The position numbers and the translations under genes were made by a program. 43,005 bases of DNA from Rikenellaceae bacterium (GTDB taxonomy: Bacteria > Bacteroidota > Bacteroidia > Bacteroidales > Rikenellaceae). The notes below the pieces were generated by a model. It saw only the letters and a list, made by a program, of their open reading frames with translations, was not told where the DNA came from and ran no database searches. The DNA is taken from positions 1 through 43,005 of the forward strand of contig JAIRQC010000133.1 in NCBI GenBank assembly GCA_031256675.1, in the 5' to 3' direction. This document shows positions 25,253-33,947 of the stretch, one piece after another (within the stretch, counting starts at the first letter, position 1; the number at the start of each line of letters is the position of its first letter).

Positions 25253-25263
25253 CAGGATATGTA

Positions 25264-25309
25264 AAGCGTTGATAATCGCATTAAATAGTGTTGATTATTG
25301 ACGCTTTTT
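25264..25309 (+). terminator. Terminator after tRNA-Pro
   Basis: AAGCGTTGATAATC and GATTATTGACGCTT pair over 14 bp (two G-T pairs) around a 14- to 15-base loop and are followed by TTTTT. Confidence 0.75.
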
Positions 25310-25490
25310 CTTTGTGTGTAACCTTATCATTTTTACAAAAAAAGTCCTCAAACTTTGGGTAAAGTTGGAGCATTTTGGTTACTTTTGAGTAAAATCCATG
25401 CAATTTTTTCAGATTATGGACTCGAAAAAACTCTACCTCGACAGTTGAAAGCCCCGCAAGACCGAAAGACAAGGCTCAATAATTTTTTAT

Positions 25491-25498
25491 TATTTTTG
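25491..25498 (+). promoter_or_regulatory. dnaG -7 box (TATTTTTG), abutting the start codon
   Basis: TATTTTTG ends five bases before the GTG start at 25503, the same spacing as at recF. No -33 TTTG is evident. A second box, TACTTTTG at 25380-25387, could supply a leadered transcript. Confidence 0.5.
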
Positions 25499-25502
25499 CA
25501 TC

Positions 25503-27473
25503 GTGATCGACAACCTGACCATAGACAAAATATTTTCGGCGGCCAACATAGTGGAGGTTGTCGGGGACTTCGTTACGTTGAAACGCAAGGGGGCCAACTA
25601 CCAGGCCTGCTGCCCGTTCCATAATGAGAAAACCCCGTCGTTCGTCGTTTCGCCGAGCAAGGGGCTCTTCAAGTGCTTCGGTTGCGGCAAGGGCGGGAAC
25701 GCGGTGACGTTCGTCATGGCACACGAAAATATCAGCTATGTCGATGCGCTGAAATATGTAGCCCGTAAATATAATATCGAGGTCGAGGAGCACGAACTGA
25801 CCGAGGAGGAGGTTCGGCGCAACGACAACCGCGAGAGCATGATGGTCGCCAGCAGCTGGGCGGCCGACTACTTCAAGGAGCAGCTTCTGAACGGCGAGGA
25901 GGGCCGGACGGTCGGCATGAGCTACTTCCGCCACAGGGGCGTCTCCGACGTGTCGATAGAGAAGTTCCAGCTGGGCTACTGCCCCGGCGGCGGCGACACG
26001 ATGACGCAGGCGGCGTTGAAAGCAGGCTACAAGGAGGAGTTCCTCAGCTCGACCGGCCTTACGATAGTTCGGGAACAGGGTGGCTATTACGACCGCTTTT
26101 CGGGCCGCGTGATGTTCCCTGTGCACTCGGTGAGCGGGCGCGTAGTGGCCTTCGGCGGACGCACGCTGCGCACGGACAAGAATGTAGCCAAGTATCTCAA
26201 CTCGCCCGAAAGCGAGATATATCACAAGAGCAGCCAGCTCTACGGCCTGTTCCAGGCCAAGCGCGCCATAACTCACGACGACTGCGCGATACTTGTCGAG
26301 GGCTACACCGACGTCATCTCGATGTTCCAGTCGGGGGTGGAGAATGTTGTCGCCTCGTCCGGGACGTCGCTCACCGAGGGGCAGATAGCCCTTATCGCCC
26401 GCTTTACAAAGAACGTCACGGTGATCTACGACGGCGACGCGGCGGGCGTCAAGGCTTCGCTGCGCGGTATCGACATGATCCTCGCCGCGGGGCTGAACGT
26501 CCGTGTGGTGCCGCTGCCCGAGGGAGAGGACCCCGACTCGTTCGCCCGCGCCCGCAACTCGACGGAGCTCAAAGAGTATATCCGCTCCAACGAGGAGGAT
26601 TTCATCTCGTTCAAAACCCGCATCCTGCTGGCCGACAGCGGCGGCGACCCGATAAGAAAAGCGGCGCTGATCACCGATATAGTAGGAACTATCTCGGTGA
26701 TCCCCGACCCGATAACGCGCTCGGTATTTGTCAAGACCTGTTCGAAGCTGCTTGACGTCGACGAGCAGCTTCTCGTGAACGAGGTGGCCCACAAACGCAT
26801 CTCGCACTCCGGCGACAGGGAGGCGGTGGAGTTCGTTCGCCGTCAGCAGCAACAGGCGCGGACAGAGGCGCAGGCAGGGCCTCAGGCCGCCATTAAACCG
26901 GTCAAGGGCGGCAGCAGCATGGAGGAGCTCGAAAAAGAGATCATCCGCTACCTGCTCAAATATGGCGAGAGCAGCTTCGAATACAAAGAGGGCAAGACCA
27001 TCGTCGAGTTCAACGTGGCCGACGCCATCACGGGCGACCTCGAAAACAACGGCATAACCCTGTCGAACAGGGCTTACGACACTATCTACCGCCTCTACCT
27101 CACGCTGCGCGGGGAGGGGACGATGGACATGCGCCGTTTTGTCGACCATCCCGACCCCGAGGTGAGCAACGCCGCGGTGGACATACTCACCTCGGGCGAC
27201 AACTACCCCATAAGCAAGCTCTGGAAGCGTCACGACATCGTGGTCGAACAGGAGGCAGACCGTCTGTCGACCGACATTCCGCGGCTGGTGCTGCTCTACA
27301 AGTCGAAGGCCATCGAGAAAATCTCACGTCAGCTCGAAAGCGAGCTCGCCGCCGCCGCGGATGACGGCGAGGGTGGGAACGACGAGGCCGAGGTAGAGAT
27401 CATGCGCCGCATAGCCCTGCTCAACCGCGAGAAGGCCGCGCTGGCAAAGAAACTGTCACGGATAATATTATGA
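25503..27473 (+). CDS. dnaG: DNA primase DnaG
   Basis: Synthesises RNA primers at the replication fork. The 656-residue protein starts at GTG, giving the standard MIDNLTIDKIFSAANIVEVV. The zinc-binding domain has C37-P-F-H40 and C58-F-G-C61. The RNA polymerase core includes GRVMFPVHSVSGRVVAFGGR and KYLNSPESEIYHKS, and the TOPRIM domain has ILVEGYTDVISM and IYDGDAAG with the catalytic acidic residues. The C-terminal helicase-binding region (about 435-656) is poorly conserved, as in other primases. It follows the tRNA-Pro terminator by about 190 bp and is read away from it. The GTG start lies at the predicted transcription start. Confidence 0.97.
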   Translation: MIDNLTIDKIFSAANIVEVVGDFVTLKRKGANYQACCPFHNEKTPSFVVSPSKGLFKCFGCGKGGNAVTFVMAHENISYVDALKYVARKYNIEVEEHELTEEEVRRNDNRESMMVASSWAADYFKEQLLNGEEGRTVGMSYFRHRGVSDVSIEKFQLGYCPGGGDTMTQAALKAGYKEEFLSSTGLTIVREQGGYYDRFSGRVMFPVHSVSGRVVAFGGRTLRTDKNVAKYLNSPESEIYHKSSQLYGLFQAKRAITHDDCAILVEGYTDVISMFQSGVENVVASSGTSLTEGQIALIARFTKNVTVIYDGDAAGVKASLRGIDMILAAGLNVRVVPLPEGEDPDSFARARNSTELKEYIRSNEEDFISFKTRILLADSGGDPIRKAALITDIVGTISVIPDPITRSVFVKTCSKLLDVDEQLLVNEVAHKRISHSGDREAVEFVRRQQQQARTEAQAGPQAAIKPVKGGSSMEELEKEIIRYLLKYGESSFEYKEGKTIVEFNVADAITGDLENNGITLSNRAYDTIYRLYLTLRGEGTMDMRRFVDHPDPEVSNAAVDILTSGDNYPISKLWKRHDIVVEQEADRLSTDIPRLVLLYKSKAIEKISRQLESELAAAADDGEGGNDEAEVEIMRRIALLNREKAALAKKLSRIIL

Positions 27474-27650
27474 CAAAGGTTGACATTCCACATTGTTGCG
27501 AGTGCAGGCCGTGGCGGGAGAGTTCCCTGCCCGCAGACGGCGGTGGCGGCCCGAGGTCGAAGACGAGGTGCAGCCCTCCGCGCGGCGCGGCTGCGGGCTG
27601 CCGACACTGCTTCGCAAGGCCGATAATGTTGCACATGGCAAAACGTAAAC

Positions 27651-27680
27651 CTGCAATGACGGAAAATCCGACTTTCGGGA
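27651..27680. repeat. Half copy of the dispersed palindromic repeat
   Basis: CTGCAATGACGGAAAATCCG recurs with a small gap at about 10679-10708 (CTGCAATGAC, then GACGGAAAATCCGG), extending the right end of the palindromic family. The remaining dnaG-smpB gap is GC-rich and holds no gene; it includes an inverted-repeat-rich part at about 27515-27600. Confidence 0.5.
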
Positions 27681-27701
27681 CAGTATTATAAAAAATTACA
27701 C

Positions 27702-28160
27702 ATGGGCCACGACTATAAGAACATATCCATCCGCAACCGTCGTGCCACGTTCGACTACGAGATACTCGAAACGTGGGTGGCGGGGATCGTGCTTGTCGGC
27801 ACCGAGATCAAGGCGTTGCGCATGGGCAAGGCTTCGATCGTCGACTGTTACTGCTTCTTTATCGGCGACGAGTTGTGGGTTCGCGGGGTCAACATCTCCG
27901 AGTATGCCTGGGGCACATGCAACAACCATCAGCCCAAGCGCGACCGCAAGCTGCTCATGAATGGCAAGGAACTCCGCGCGCTGAAACGCTCGTTGCAGGA
28001 CAAGGGGCTGACCGTCGTCGGGTTGAAACTGTTCATCAACGACAGGGGGCTGGCCAAGATGTCCATCGGTCTGGCCCGCGGCCGCAAAAGCTACGACAAG
28101 CGCGACTACATCAGGGAGAAGGACGCCCGCCGCGAAATGGACAGGGCAAGGAAGAGGTAA
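27702..28160 (+). CDS. smpB: SsrA-binding protein SmpB
   Basis: SmpB binds tmRNA and brings it to stalled ribosomes. The 152-residue protein has the family's OB-fold blocks: [37 protein letters not shown] at residues 6-42 and the tmRNA-contacting [28 protein letters not shown] and a basic, probably disordered tail ([26 protein letters not shown]) follow; the tail mimics mRNA in the decoding site. The start ATG 27702 is clear. The tmRNA gene (ssrA) is not seen in the window. Confidence 0.97.
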   Translation: MGHDYKNISIRNRRATFDYEILETWVAGIVLVGTEIKALRMGKASIVDCYCFFIGDELWVRGVNISEYAWGTCNNHQPKRDRKLLMNGKELRALKRSLQDKGLTVVGLKLFINDRGLAKMSIGLARGRKSYDKRDYIREKDARREMDRARKR

Positions 28161-28203
28161 TGGCGGAGTTTAACATGTCGCGCAGGGCGTGGTTCCCCCG
28201 CCC

Positions 28204-28420
28204 GCAGATGGCGGAGGATGTATGTGGTTCGCTTGTGGTTCGCTGCCCGTAAACAGTGATTCCCGACTTGCATACAACGGATGATATATGTGATTCTCAT
28301 TCCGTTCCGCAGACGGTGATTCACGACTTTCAGGCGGCGGAAAATGTATGCGGTTCGTTGCCCGCAGATGGCGGAGAATGTATGTGGTTTCCGGCTTGCA
28401 GATGGCGCAAATGTACGTGG
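28204..28420. repeat. Degenerate repeat units GCAGATGGCGGAGAATGTATG
   Basis: Four related units start at 28204, 28331, 28364 and 28398; each has a GCAGATGGCGGA-like head and an ATGTATGTGGTT-like tail. Between the first two there is a second duplication: AGTGATTCCCGACTT (about 28254) and GGTGATTCACGACTTT (about 28315). The last unit runs directly into the 105-bp repeat. Confidence 0.7.
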
Positions 28421-28696
28421 GCAGTAAGCTGAACGGCAACCCGCCGCGTGGCGTGTCAGTCGGTCACCCCTGTTGCCTCTTGTCTGTCTGTCAGTTGCTG
28501 GCTGCCTCCGCGTGGCGCAACTGCCTGCTGTCTGCTATGGACTACCGTCTGGCGGTTGTCTCCTTTCGTTTGCAGGTTGTCGGGCACCTCAGCAGTAAGT
28601 CGAACGGCAACCCGCCGCGTGGCGTGTCAGTCGGTCACCCCTGTTGCCTCTTGTCTGTCTGTCAGTTGCTGGCTACCTCCGCGTGGCGCAACTGCC
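28421..28696. repeat. 105-bp near-perfect direct repeat, two copies, 171-bp period
   Basis: Copies at 28421-28525 and 28592-28696 differ at only three of 105 positions (CT/TC after GCAGTAAG, and G/A in GCT(G/A)CCTCC). Each copy contains two CCGCGTGGCG blocks and a run of TGTCTGTCTGTCAG. The 66-bp spacer between them is different sequence. The repeat is not protein-coding in any convincing frame. Confidence 0.9.
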
Positions 28697-28808
28697 GGTT
28701 GTCGGAGCAGGCTACCATCTGCGGACTGTCGGCTACCGGTTGCTTGTTGTCTTCTACGGGTTGCGGGCGCTTCTCCGAGGCCGCTTTCGTCATCGCGCCC
28801 CTTTTTTG

Positions 28809-28886
28809 TCATTGCGAACGGAGCAAAGCAATTCGGAAATATCCGCCTCACCGGATTGTTTCGCTCGTATCACTCGCTCGCAATGA
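28809..28886. repeat. Dispersed palindromic repeat, copy 4
   Basis: Starts TCATTGCGAACGGAGCAAAG, has CAATTCGG...CCGGATTG in the middle, and ends GCTCGCAATGA. It is the most complete copy: both termini and the inner arms are inverted, so the whole unit can fold into one long hairpin. Confidence 0.85.
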
Positions 28887-29047
28887 CGGGAGAGATTATT
28901 CTGCGTCTCCGACTCTCTGACGGGGGAGTGTTTCATACCTCCGACCCTCTGACGGAAAGGATTGTTTTGCGCCCCTCAAAAAAACAGGAAAGGATTGCTT
29001 CGCGCCCCCTGACCCTCACGTTTCCGGCCCCTGGAATGACGGCGTTC

Positions 29048-31165
29048 TTAATTATGAGTGATCCCCATTCGTTCGAGCATCGGTTTGACGTCGGGTTTGT
29101 GGCCGCGGAATCGGACGTACAGTGTCATGGGGTCTTCGGAGGCCCCGGGGACGAGGATATTGCGGCGGAACGATTCGGCGGTCTTGCGGTCGAGAACGCC
29201 GTTCTTTTTGAACAGCGTGAAAGCGTCGGCGTCGAGCAACTCGCACCATTTGTAGCTGTAATATCCGGCGGCGTAACCTCCCGAAAATATATGGGTGAAC
29301 GAGGGCGACACGCAGGCTACAAGGCTGTCGGCGAAGAACCGCATCTCGGGTGGCGTGGCGTTACGCTCGAACTCGGCTATCGACGTTTTCACCGGCTCGG
29401 TTATCGAATGCCACGCCATGTCGATCATGCCGTAATATATCTGGCGCATGTTGATGTACGCAGCCTGATAGTTGCGGGCGGCGACGATCCGGTCTATCAA
29501 TTCGCGCGGTATCTTTTTGCCGGTCTGGTAGTGTACGGCCCACAGATTGAGAAAGGCCCTCTCGACGGCGAAGTTCTCCATGAGTTGCGACGGCAGCTCG
29601 ACGAAATCGCGATAGACGTCGAGGCCGGTAATGGTCGGGTAGCGTCCCTCGCACAGCAGGGCGTGCAGGGCGTGGCCAAATTCGTGCAACATGGTTGTGT
29701 ACTCGTTGAACGAGAGCAGCGCAGGGCCGTTGCGGGTCGGTTTGGTGAAGTTGCTGCATATGAGCACATGCGGGCGCACCTCGTTGCCGCGCTGGTCGGT
29801 GTACATGTCGCGCAGCACGGCCGTCCACGCGCCGGCGCGTTTTCCTGTGCGGGAATGCAGGTCGAGGTAGAGTATTCCCATGAAACGCCCCTTGTCCTCG
29901 TGCACCTCGTAACATTTCACGTCGGGATGATAGCGCGGTATGGCGAGGTTCTCCGTGAATTTCAGCCCGTAGAGCTTTTCGGCCAACAGGAATACGCCGT
30001 AGCGGACGCTTTCGAGGCGGAGATAGGGTTTTATCTGCTTGTCGTCGAGTTTGTAGAGTTCGTGACGATAGCGCTCGTCGTAATAGCTCAGGTCCCAGGG
30101 CGAAAAGTCGAAATTACCGCCGTTCTGCTTTGCGGCGTATGATTTCACGTCGTCGAACGTCTTGTGGGCCTGCTTCGACGTGGCCTGTGCGAGCTGCAAG
30201 AGCAGTTCATTGACCGCCGCGGGCGTTCCGGCCATGCGACGTTCGAGTGTATAGTCGGCGTATGTCTTGAACCCCAGCAGATTGGCTATCCTCATCCGCA
30301 ATTCGGCTATGCGCTTTATTGTCTCCGAGTTGTCCCACTGGCCTTCGAGGTTCTTTTCGTTCATCCTGTACCAGAGCTCGCGCTTGGCGTCGCGGTCGGA
30401 GCAATATTTCATGAAAGAGCTGTAAACAGGGGCCTGCAACGTCACTTTCCAGCCCGCCCGTCCGTCGTCGCGGGCCGCCTGCGCCATGCTTTCGAGGGTG
30501 TAGTCGGGAATACCCCTCACGCGCCACGCCTCGTTCTGCGATATGTCCATCGAATAGGAGCCCGAGCTCTGCAATACGTTCTGCCCGAAGCGGAGCGTCA
30601 GCGAGGCCAGCTCGCTCGACAGGGTGCGGAACCGCTCCTTGTCTGCTGCGTCGAGGTTGGCCCCGTTGTAGGTGAAGAACTGCCAGGTCTTTTCGAGCAG
30701 CGCCCTCTGTTCGTTGTCGAGGGTGAGGGACGCCCGTTTGTCATAGACCGCCTTCACCCGGGCGAATAGCCCTTCGTTTAGCGGAATGCTGTTGGCGCGC
30801 GCGATGAGTTTCGGCTGCAGTTTGCGGGCGAGCATCCGCATCGAGTCGCTGCTCATGCAGCGGTCGTAGGTGTTGAATATCCGCTCGACCTGCGAGAACT
30901 TCTCTCCGGCATACTCAATCGCCTCGATGGTGTTTTCGAATGTCGGCTCGTCGGGGTTGGCGACTATCGCCTCTATATCGCGCCTCTCCATGCGGATGGC
31001 CACCTCGAAGGCCGGTTCGTAGTGTTCGAGCCTGATGCGGTCGAATGGCGGGGTATTGAACGGTGCGTCGAAATCGGCAAGCAGGGGGTTGCCCGATGCT
31101 TCTGCCATAACGTTGGTGGCCATCGTCAGCAGAAACGTTTTCAGGTTAACGGTCAAGGTTATCAT
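29048..31165 (-). CDS. M3-family zinc oligopeptidase (Dcp/OpdA type)
   Basis: A 705-residue M3 peptidase. The zinc site is H494-E-F-G-H498 with the third ligand Glu in FVELPSQ about 25 residues on (E523). The substrate-closing region HIFSGGYAAGYYSYKWCELLDADAF near the C-terminus is typical of Dcp/OpdA enzymes. N-terminal blocks FDAPFNTPPFDRI and EPTFENTIEAIE also fit. These enzymes cut small peptides, in the periplasm for Dcp-like members with a signal or in the cytosol; here the N-terminus MITLTVNLKTFLLTMATNVMAEA is only weakly signal-like. Its ATG overlaps the end of lptD by 20 bp, so the two are probably translated from one transcript. Confidence 0.93.
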   Translation of the reverse strand: MITLTVNLKTFLLTMATNVMAEASGNPLLADFDAPFNTPPFDRIRLEHYEPAFEVAIRMERRDIEAIVANPDEPTFENTIEAIEYAGEKFSQVERIFNTYDRCMSSDSMRMLARKLQPKLIARANSIPLNEGLFARVKAVYDKRASLTLDNEQRALLEKTWQFFTYNGANLDAADKERFRTLSSELASLTLRFGQNVLQSSGSYSMDISQNEAWRVRGIPDYTLESMAQAARDDGRAGWKVTLQAPVYSSFMKYCSDRDAKRELWYRMNEKNLEGQWDNSETIKRIAELRMRIANLLGFKTYADYTLERRMAGTPAAVNELLLQLAQATSKQAHKTFDDVKSYAAKQNGGNFDFSPWDLSYYDERYRHELYKLDDKQIKPYLRLESVRYGVFLLAEKLYGLKFTENLAIPRYHPDVKCYEVHEDKGRFMGILYLDLHSRTGKRAGAWTAVLRDMYTDQRGNEVRPHVLICSNFTKPTRNGPALLSFNEYTTMLHEFGHALHALLCEGRYPTITGLDVYRDFVELPSQLMENFAVERAFLNLWAVHYQTGKKIPRELIDRIVAARNYQAAYINMRQIYYGMIDMAWHSITEPVKTSIAEFERNATPPEMRFFADSLVACVSPSFTHIFSGGYAAGYYSYKWCELLDADAFTLFKKNGVLDRKTAESFRRNILVPGASEDPMTLYVRFRGHKPDVKPMLERMGITHN

Positions 31166-33890
31166 ACGGACTGCTTTTTTGGTCGTATTTGAGGTCTTTC
31201 AACAGTGACGACTTGACGGCGATGTTGAAACTCCAGCTCTTCATGAAGCCGAACGGCACTATTTGGAATGTCATCTGCCAGCAGTGCAGGTCGCGGGCGA
31301 GGGAGAACTGGCCGGGGGTCAGGCGGCGGCTGACAAAATCGTAGCCGCTGCTGAACGTTATGCCCCACTTCGGGGTGAGGTTGATGCTGCCGTTGAAACC
31401 CAGCGACTGCGTCACGGTGGCCTTGCCGCTGGGATTGCTGTAACTGAGCGAGTAGTTGAAGCCCAGGTTCCACGGGATGCTGAAATCGTAATACTGCGCC
31501 GTCATCAGCCGCCGTCGCGTTTCGGGGTCAATGCGGTTGTCGCCGCGGGCGAAAAAGTCGGCGTCTTCGGGCCGTATGGCCCCCGTGCTGCTGATGTCGT
31601 TGACGGCCGGCTGGGAACTCTTTTTGGAGTTGAACGTATAGGAGAACGACCATCCGGTGCTGGTGATGCGCCCCGGCGAGCCCTTGCTGAACATGAACCT
31701 GTTGATGCGCCGCCCCTTGTCGTCGAGCTGGTAGGGGTCGAGCGTGGCCGAGAGGTTGATTGCGAAGTTACCTATCAGGTTGCCCGTGCGCAGGCTGAGC
31801 GAGAAGGGGGACAGGTTGAGCGAGTCGGCTAGGAAGTTCCACGAACTGCTCGCGCTGAGGGCTTCCAGCAGCTTTATTTTTTTCACACCGCTGGTGTCGC
31901 TCTTGCTGAGCACCTTCATCTCCAGTGTGTTGCCCAGCGAGAAGTTGAGGCTGGCCGCGGCGGTGCTCCCGCCCACCGTGCTGCCGGTCAGGGGTGAGTA
32001 GTAGCCTACTTTGCCGTTGGAGTCGGTCTGGACGGGTTTGTAGAGGCCGAAGAATGGGGTGTTGAAGTTCGGCGTGAAGCTCATGCCCGCCGAGGGGGTC
32101 AGCACGTGGCGGATGGCCTGTATCTTCGACTTGGGGCCGAACTGGAACAGCCCGTAGACTTTGGTCGAGCCGGAGAACGAGGCGCTGTACTTGTAGTCGC
32201 GGTAGAAGCCGTAGGTGGTGTCGCCGCGCACGACCTGCTGTTTCGCGGGATCCCAGTGCTGCTCGACGCTGCTGAAATACCAGTTCTCGCTGTAGTTGCC
32301 TCCGAGCGAGAGCTGTATATATTTCAGGACGGTCGTCGAGGTGCTGATGGGCACGCTGTGCGTCACGCCGTTGCGCATGTCCTTGAACATCTTCTCCTTG
32401 AACATGTCGCGCTCCTTGACCGTGACGTTGTTGGTCAGGTTGCCGGTGTAGCTCATCGAGACCTTCTCCCACCACCGCTGTTTGCCCACCTGCTCCTTGC
32501 GCGCGAAGGGGAAGAACTTCGAGACGTTGAACACCACGTTGGGCAGGCTGAAAGTCATGGTGGTGTCGCGCGAGTTCTGCGACAGTTGCAGGTTGGTCGA
32601 GAAGGAGAACGGCGTACCGGCCCAAGTCTTGGAGTAGGCTATCGAGGAGTTGGTCTGGTTGGTGAGGTACTGGTTGAGGTTCTGCGAGGCGTATTTCGAG
32701 TAGCCGCTGGTGCGGTAGTCGACGCTGGCCGAGAAGGTGGAGTTGGGGCGGAAGCGCGGATCCTGCGTATGGCGCCAGTTGATGCTCAGGTTGTTCTGGT
32801 TGATGTAGTTCGGGCCGTCCTCGGGGATGCCGATGATGTCTTTGGAGTAGTTGAGGCCGAAGCTGCCGTTGAAACTGTAACGCTTGACGTAGTTCGTGGC
32901 CATGCTGGCGTTCCACGAGCCGAAGGTGAAGACGCCACCGGTGACTTTCAGGTCGAAGTAGTCGCTGATGGCCCAGTAGTAGCCCCCGTCGCGGATAAAG
33001 AAGCCCTTGTTGCGCTCCTCGCCGTAGGTGGGCATGATGAATCCCGAGCGCGCCGTAGGGTTCACCGGGAAGAATCCGAACGGAACGCCCAGAAAGTACA
33101 CCGGCACCCCCTCGAACACAAGGTACGACGGGCCGACGATCACCTTCTTGCCCGGGATCATCTTTGCTTTGGGCATGGCGATGTAGAAGTGCGGGTCGTC
33201 GAGGTGGTCGCAGGTGGTGTACTTGCCCCCCGCTATGTTCATCGAATTGTCCGGCATCTTTTTTATGGTGTTGCCTATCAGGTAACCCTCGCCCTCCTGC
33301 GTGGCTACGTTGTTGATCTTGGCCTTTTTGCTGTCAAGATTGTAGTGAATGGTGTCCATCGTGTAGCTCGACGCGGCGTCGGAGAACTCCGGGCGCGACT
33401 TCACGCCGAGGGTGTCGGTCACGCCGTGGGCAAAGATCTCCTTGCTCTTCATGTCTATGCGCATGAAGTCCGCTTTGAGCTCCATCGACTGATACTGCAC
33501 ATCCCCCTCCTTGTATATGTACACCTGTCGGGTTTTGAGGTCGTAGATCAGCGAGTCCTTATTTTTACCGGTTATCACGTCGTCGAGAAAATTTTTCTGC
33601 GCCCCTTTTGCCGGTTTTTTCTCACGGACGACCATCGTAGTCCCGTCGTCGTAGACCACGGAGCTGTCTGGTTGCCTTCCCGTTGTGTCGCGTCGCAGCG
33701 CGTCGAACGCCCGTTGCACGGCGTCGTCTCCACGCTGCGCCGTGTCGGCGCGGGCGGGCGCCGGCTGCGAACCTGCGGGGTTATGCCACAGGAGCAAACC
33801 CCCGAAGAGCGCGGCAACCAGCGCGGCAGCCATGTATTTTCGAACAAGTTTGACCAAAGTTCCCAAATATTTTCGTACCTTTGCCGACAT
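31146..33890 (-). CDS. lptD: LPS-assembly outer-membrane protein LptD (Bacteroidetes type)
   Basis: LptD forms the outer-membrane pore that inserts lipopolysaccharide. The 914-residue product has an N-terminal hydrophobic segment (YMAAALVAALFGGLLLW), an OstA/LptA-like region and a long beta-barrel with many aromatic-polar strands. Examples from the OstA-like region are SLIYDLKTRQVYIYKEGDVQYQ and MDTIHYNLDSKKAKINN; TTCDHLDDPHFYI and VFEGVPVYFLGVPFGFFPV also match the family. The frame is open to 33950, but that would start upstream of the predicted transcription start, so ATG 33890 (MSAKVRKYL) is preferred; ATG 33833 (MAAALV) is possible. Its start codon is inside a 20-bp palindrome shared with the divergent amidase promoter region. 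Confidence 0.9.
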   Translation of the reverse strand: MSAKVRKYLGTLVKLVRKYMAAALVAALFGGLLLWHNPAGSQPAPARADTAQRGDDAVQRAFDALRRDTTGRQPDSSVVYDDGTTMVVREKKPAKGAQKNFLDDVITGKNKDSLIYDLKTRQVYIYKEGDVQYQSMELKADFMRIDMKSKEIFAHGVTDTLGVKSRPEFSDAASSYTMDTIHYNLDSKKAKINNVATQEGEGYLIGNTIKKMPDNSMNIAGGKYTTCDHLDDPHFYIAMPKAKMIPGKKVIVGPSYLVFEGVPVYFLGVPFGFFPVNPTARSGFIMPTYGEERNKGFFIRDGGYYWAISDYFDLKVTGGVFTFGSWNASMATNYVKRYSFNGSFGLNYSKDIIGIPEDGPNYINQNNLSINWRHTQDPRFRPNSTFSASVDYRTSGYSKYASQNLNQYLTNQTNSSIAYSKTWAGTPFSFSTNLQLSQNSRDTTMTFSLPNVVFNVSKFFPFARKEQVGKQRWWEKVSMSYTGNLTNNVTVKERDMFKEKMFKDMRNGVTHSVPISTSTTVLKYIQLSLGGNYSENWYFSSVEQHWDPAKQQVVRGDTTYGFYRDYKYSASFSGSTKVYGLFQFGPKSKIQAIRHVLTPSAGMSFTPNFNTPFFGLYKPVQTDSNGKVGYYSPLTGSTVGGSTAAASLNFSLGNTLEMKVLSKSDTSGVKKIKLLEALSASSSWNFLADSLNLSPFSLSLRTGNLIGNFAINLSATLDPYQLDDKGRRINRFMFSKGSPGRITSTGWSFSYTFNSKKSSQPAVNDISSTGAIRPEDADFFARGDNRIDPETRRRLMTAQYYDFSIPWNLGFNYSLSYSNPSGKATVTQSLGFNGSINLTPKWGITFSSGYDFVSRRLTPGQFSLARDLHCWQMTFQIVPFGFMKSWSFNIAVKSSLLKDLKYDQKSSPYDNLDR
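33876..33883 (+). promoter_or_regulatory. Candidate -7 box (TACCTTTG) for the amidase operon
   Basis: TACCTTTG fits TAnnTTTG on the plus strand and overlaps the left arm of the palindrome at 33880-33899. Transcription would start near 33888, 86 bases before ATG 33974. The TTTG at 33849 is 27 bp upstream, too far for a good -33. Confidence 0.4.
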
Positions 33891-33899
33891 GTCGGCAAA
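33880..33899. promoter_or_regulatory. 20-bp perfect palindrome over the lptD start codon
   Basis: TTTGCCGACATGTCGGCAAA equals its own reverse complement. Its centre contains the lptD ATG on the minus strand, and its left arm overlaps the plus-strand -7 box. It could be an operator for a dimeric regulator or, in the lptD message, a hairpin hiding the start codon. Confidence 0.6.
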
Positions 33900-33947
33900 A
33901 CCCCTGAATTTAACCCGTAAACAGGTCGTATACAACCTTTTCGCATA

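Larger units (their letters stand above)
28161..29047. other. Gene-free, repeat-rich stretch between convergent smpB and the M3 peptidase gene
   Basis: Nearly 900 bp without a supported gene, built from several repeat types: four degenerate units of about 26 bp (28204-28420), two 105-bp near-identical copies (28421-28525 and 28592-28696), a full palindromic repeat (28809-28886) and two AGGATTG(T/C)TT half-units (about 28957 and 28991). Long frames exist on the plus strand (28348-28920, 28448 onward), but they simply translate the repeats. Confidence 0.7.

Noticed and set aside
25476-27233. 585-codon minus-strand frame opposite dnaG
   Set aside because: Antisense of dnaG; the GC-rich codon usage keeps the opposite frame open.
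28204-28696. CRISPR array
   Set aside because: Repeats are degenerate or 105 bp long, not regularly spaced, and no cas gene is nearby.
28348-30142. Long plus-strand frames over the repeat stretch and the M3 peptidase gene
   Set aside because: They translate the 105-bp and palindromic repeats (HCERSKAIR-type peptides) and the antisense of a clear M3 peptidase.
32106-33920. 604-codon plus-strand frame opposite lptD
   Set aside because: It is the antisense of lptD, is rich in Val, Gly, Ala and Arg without any motif, and has no promoter or known family.
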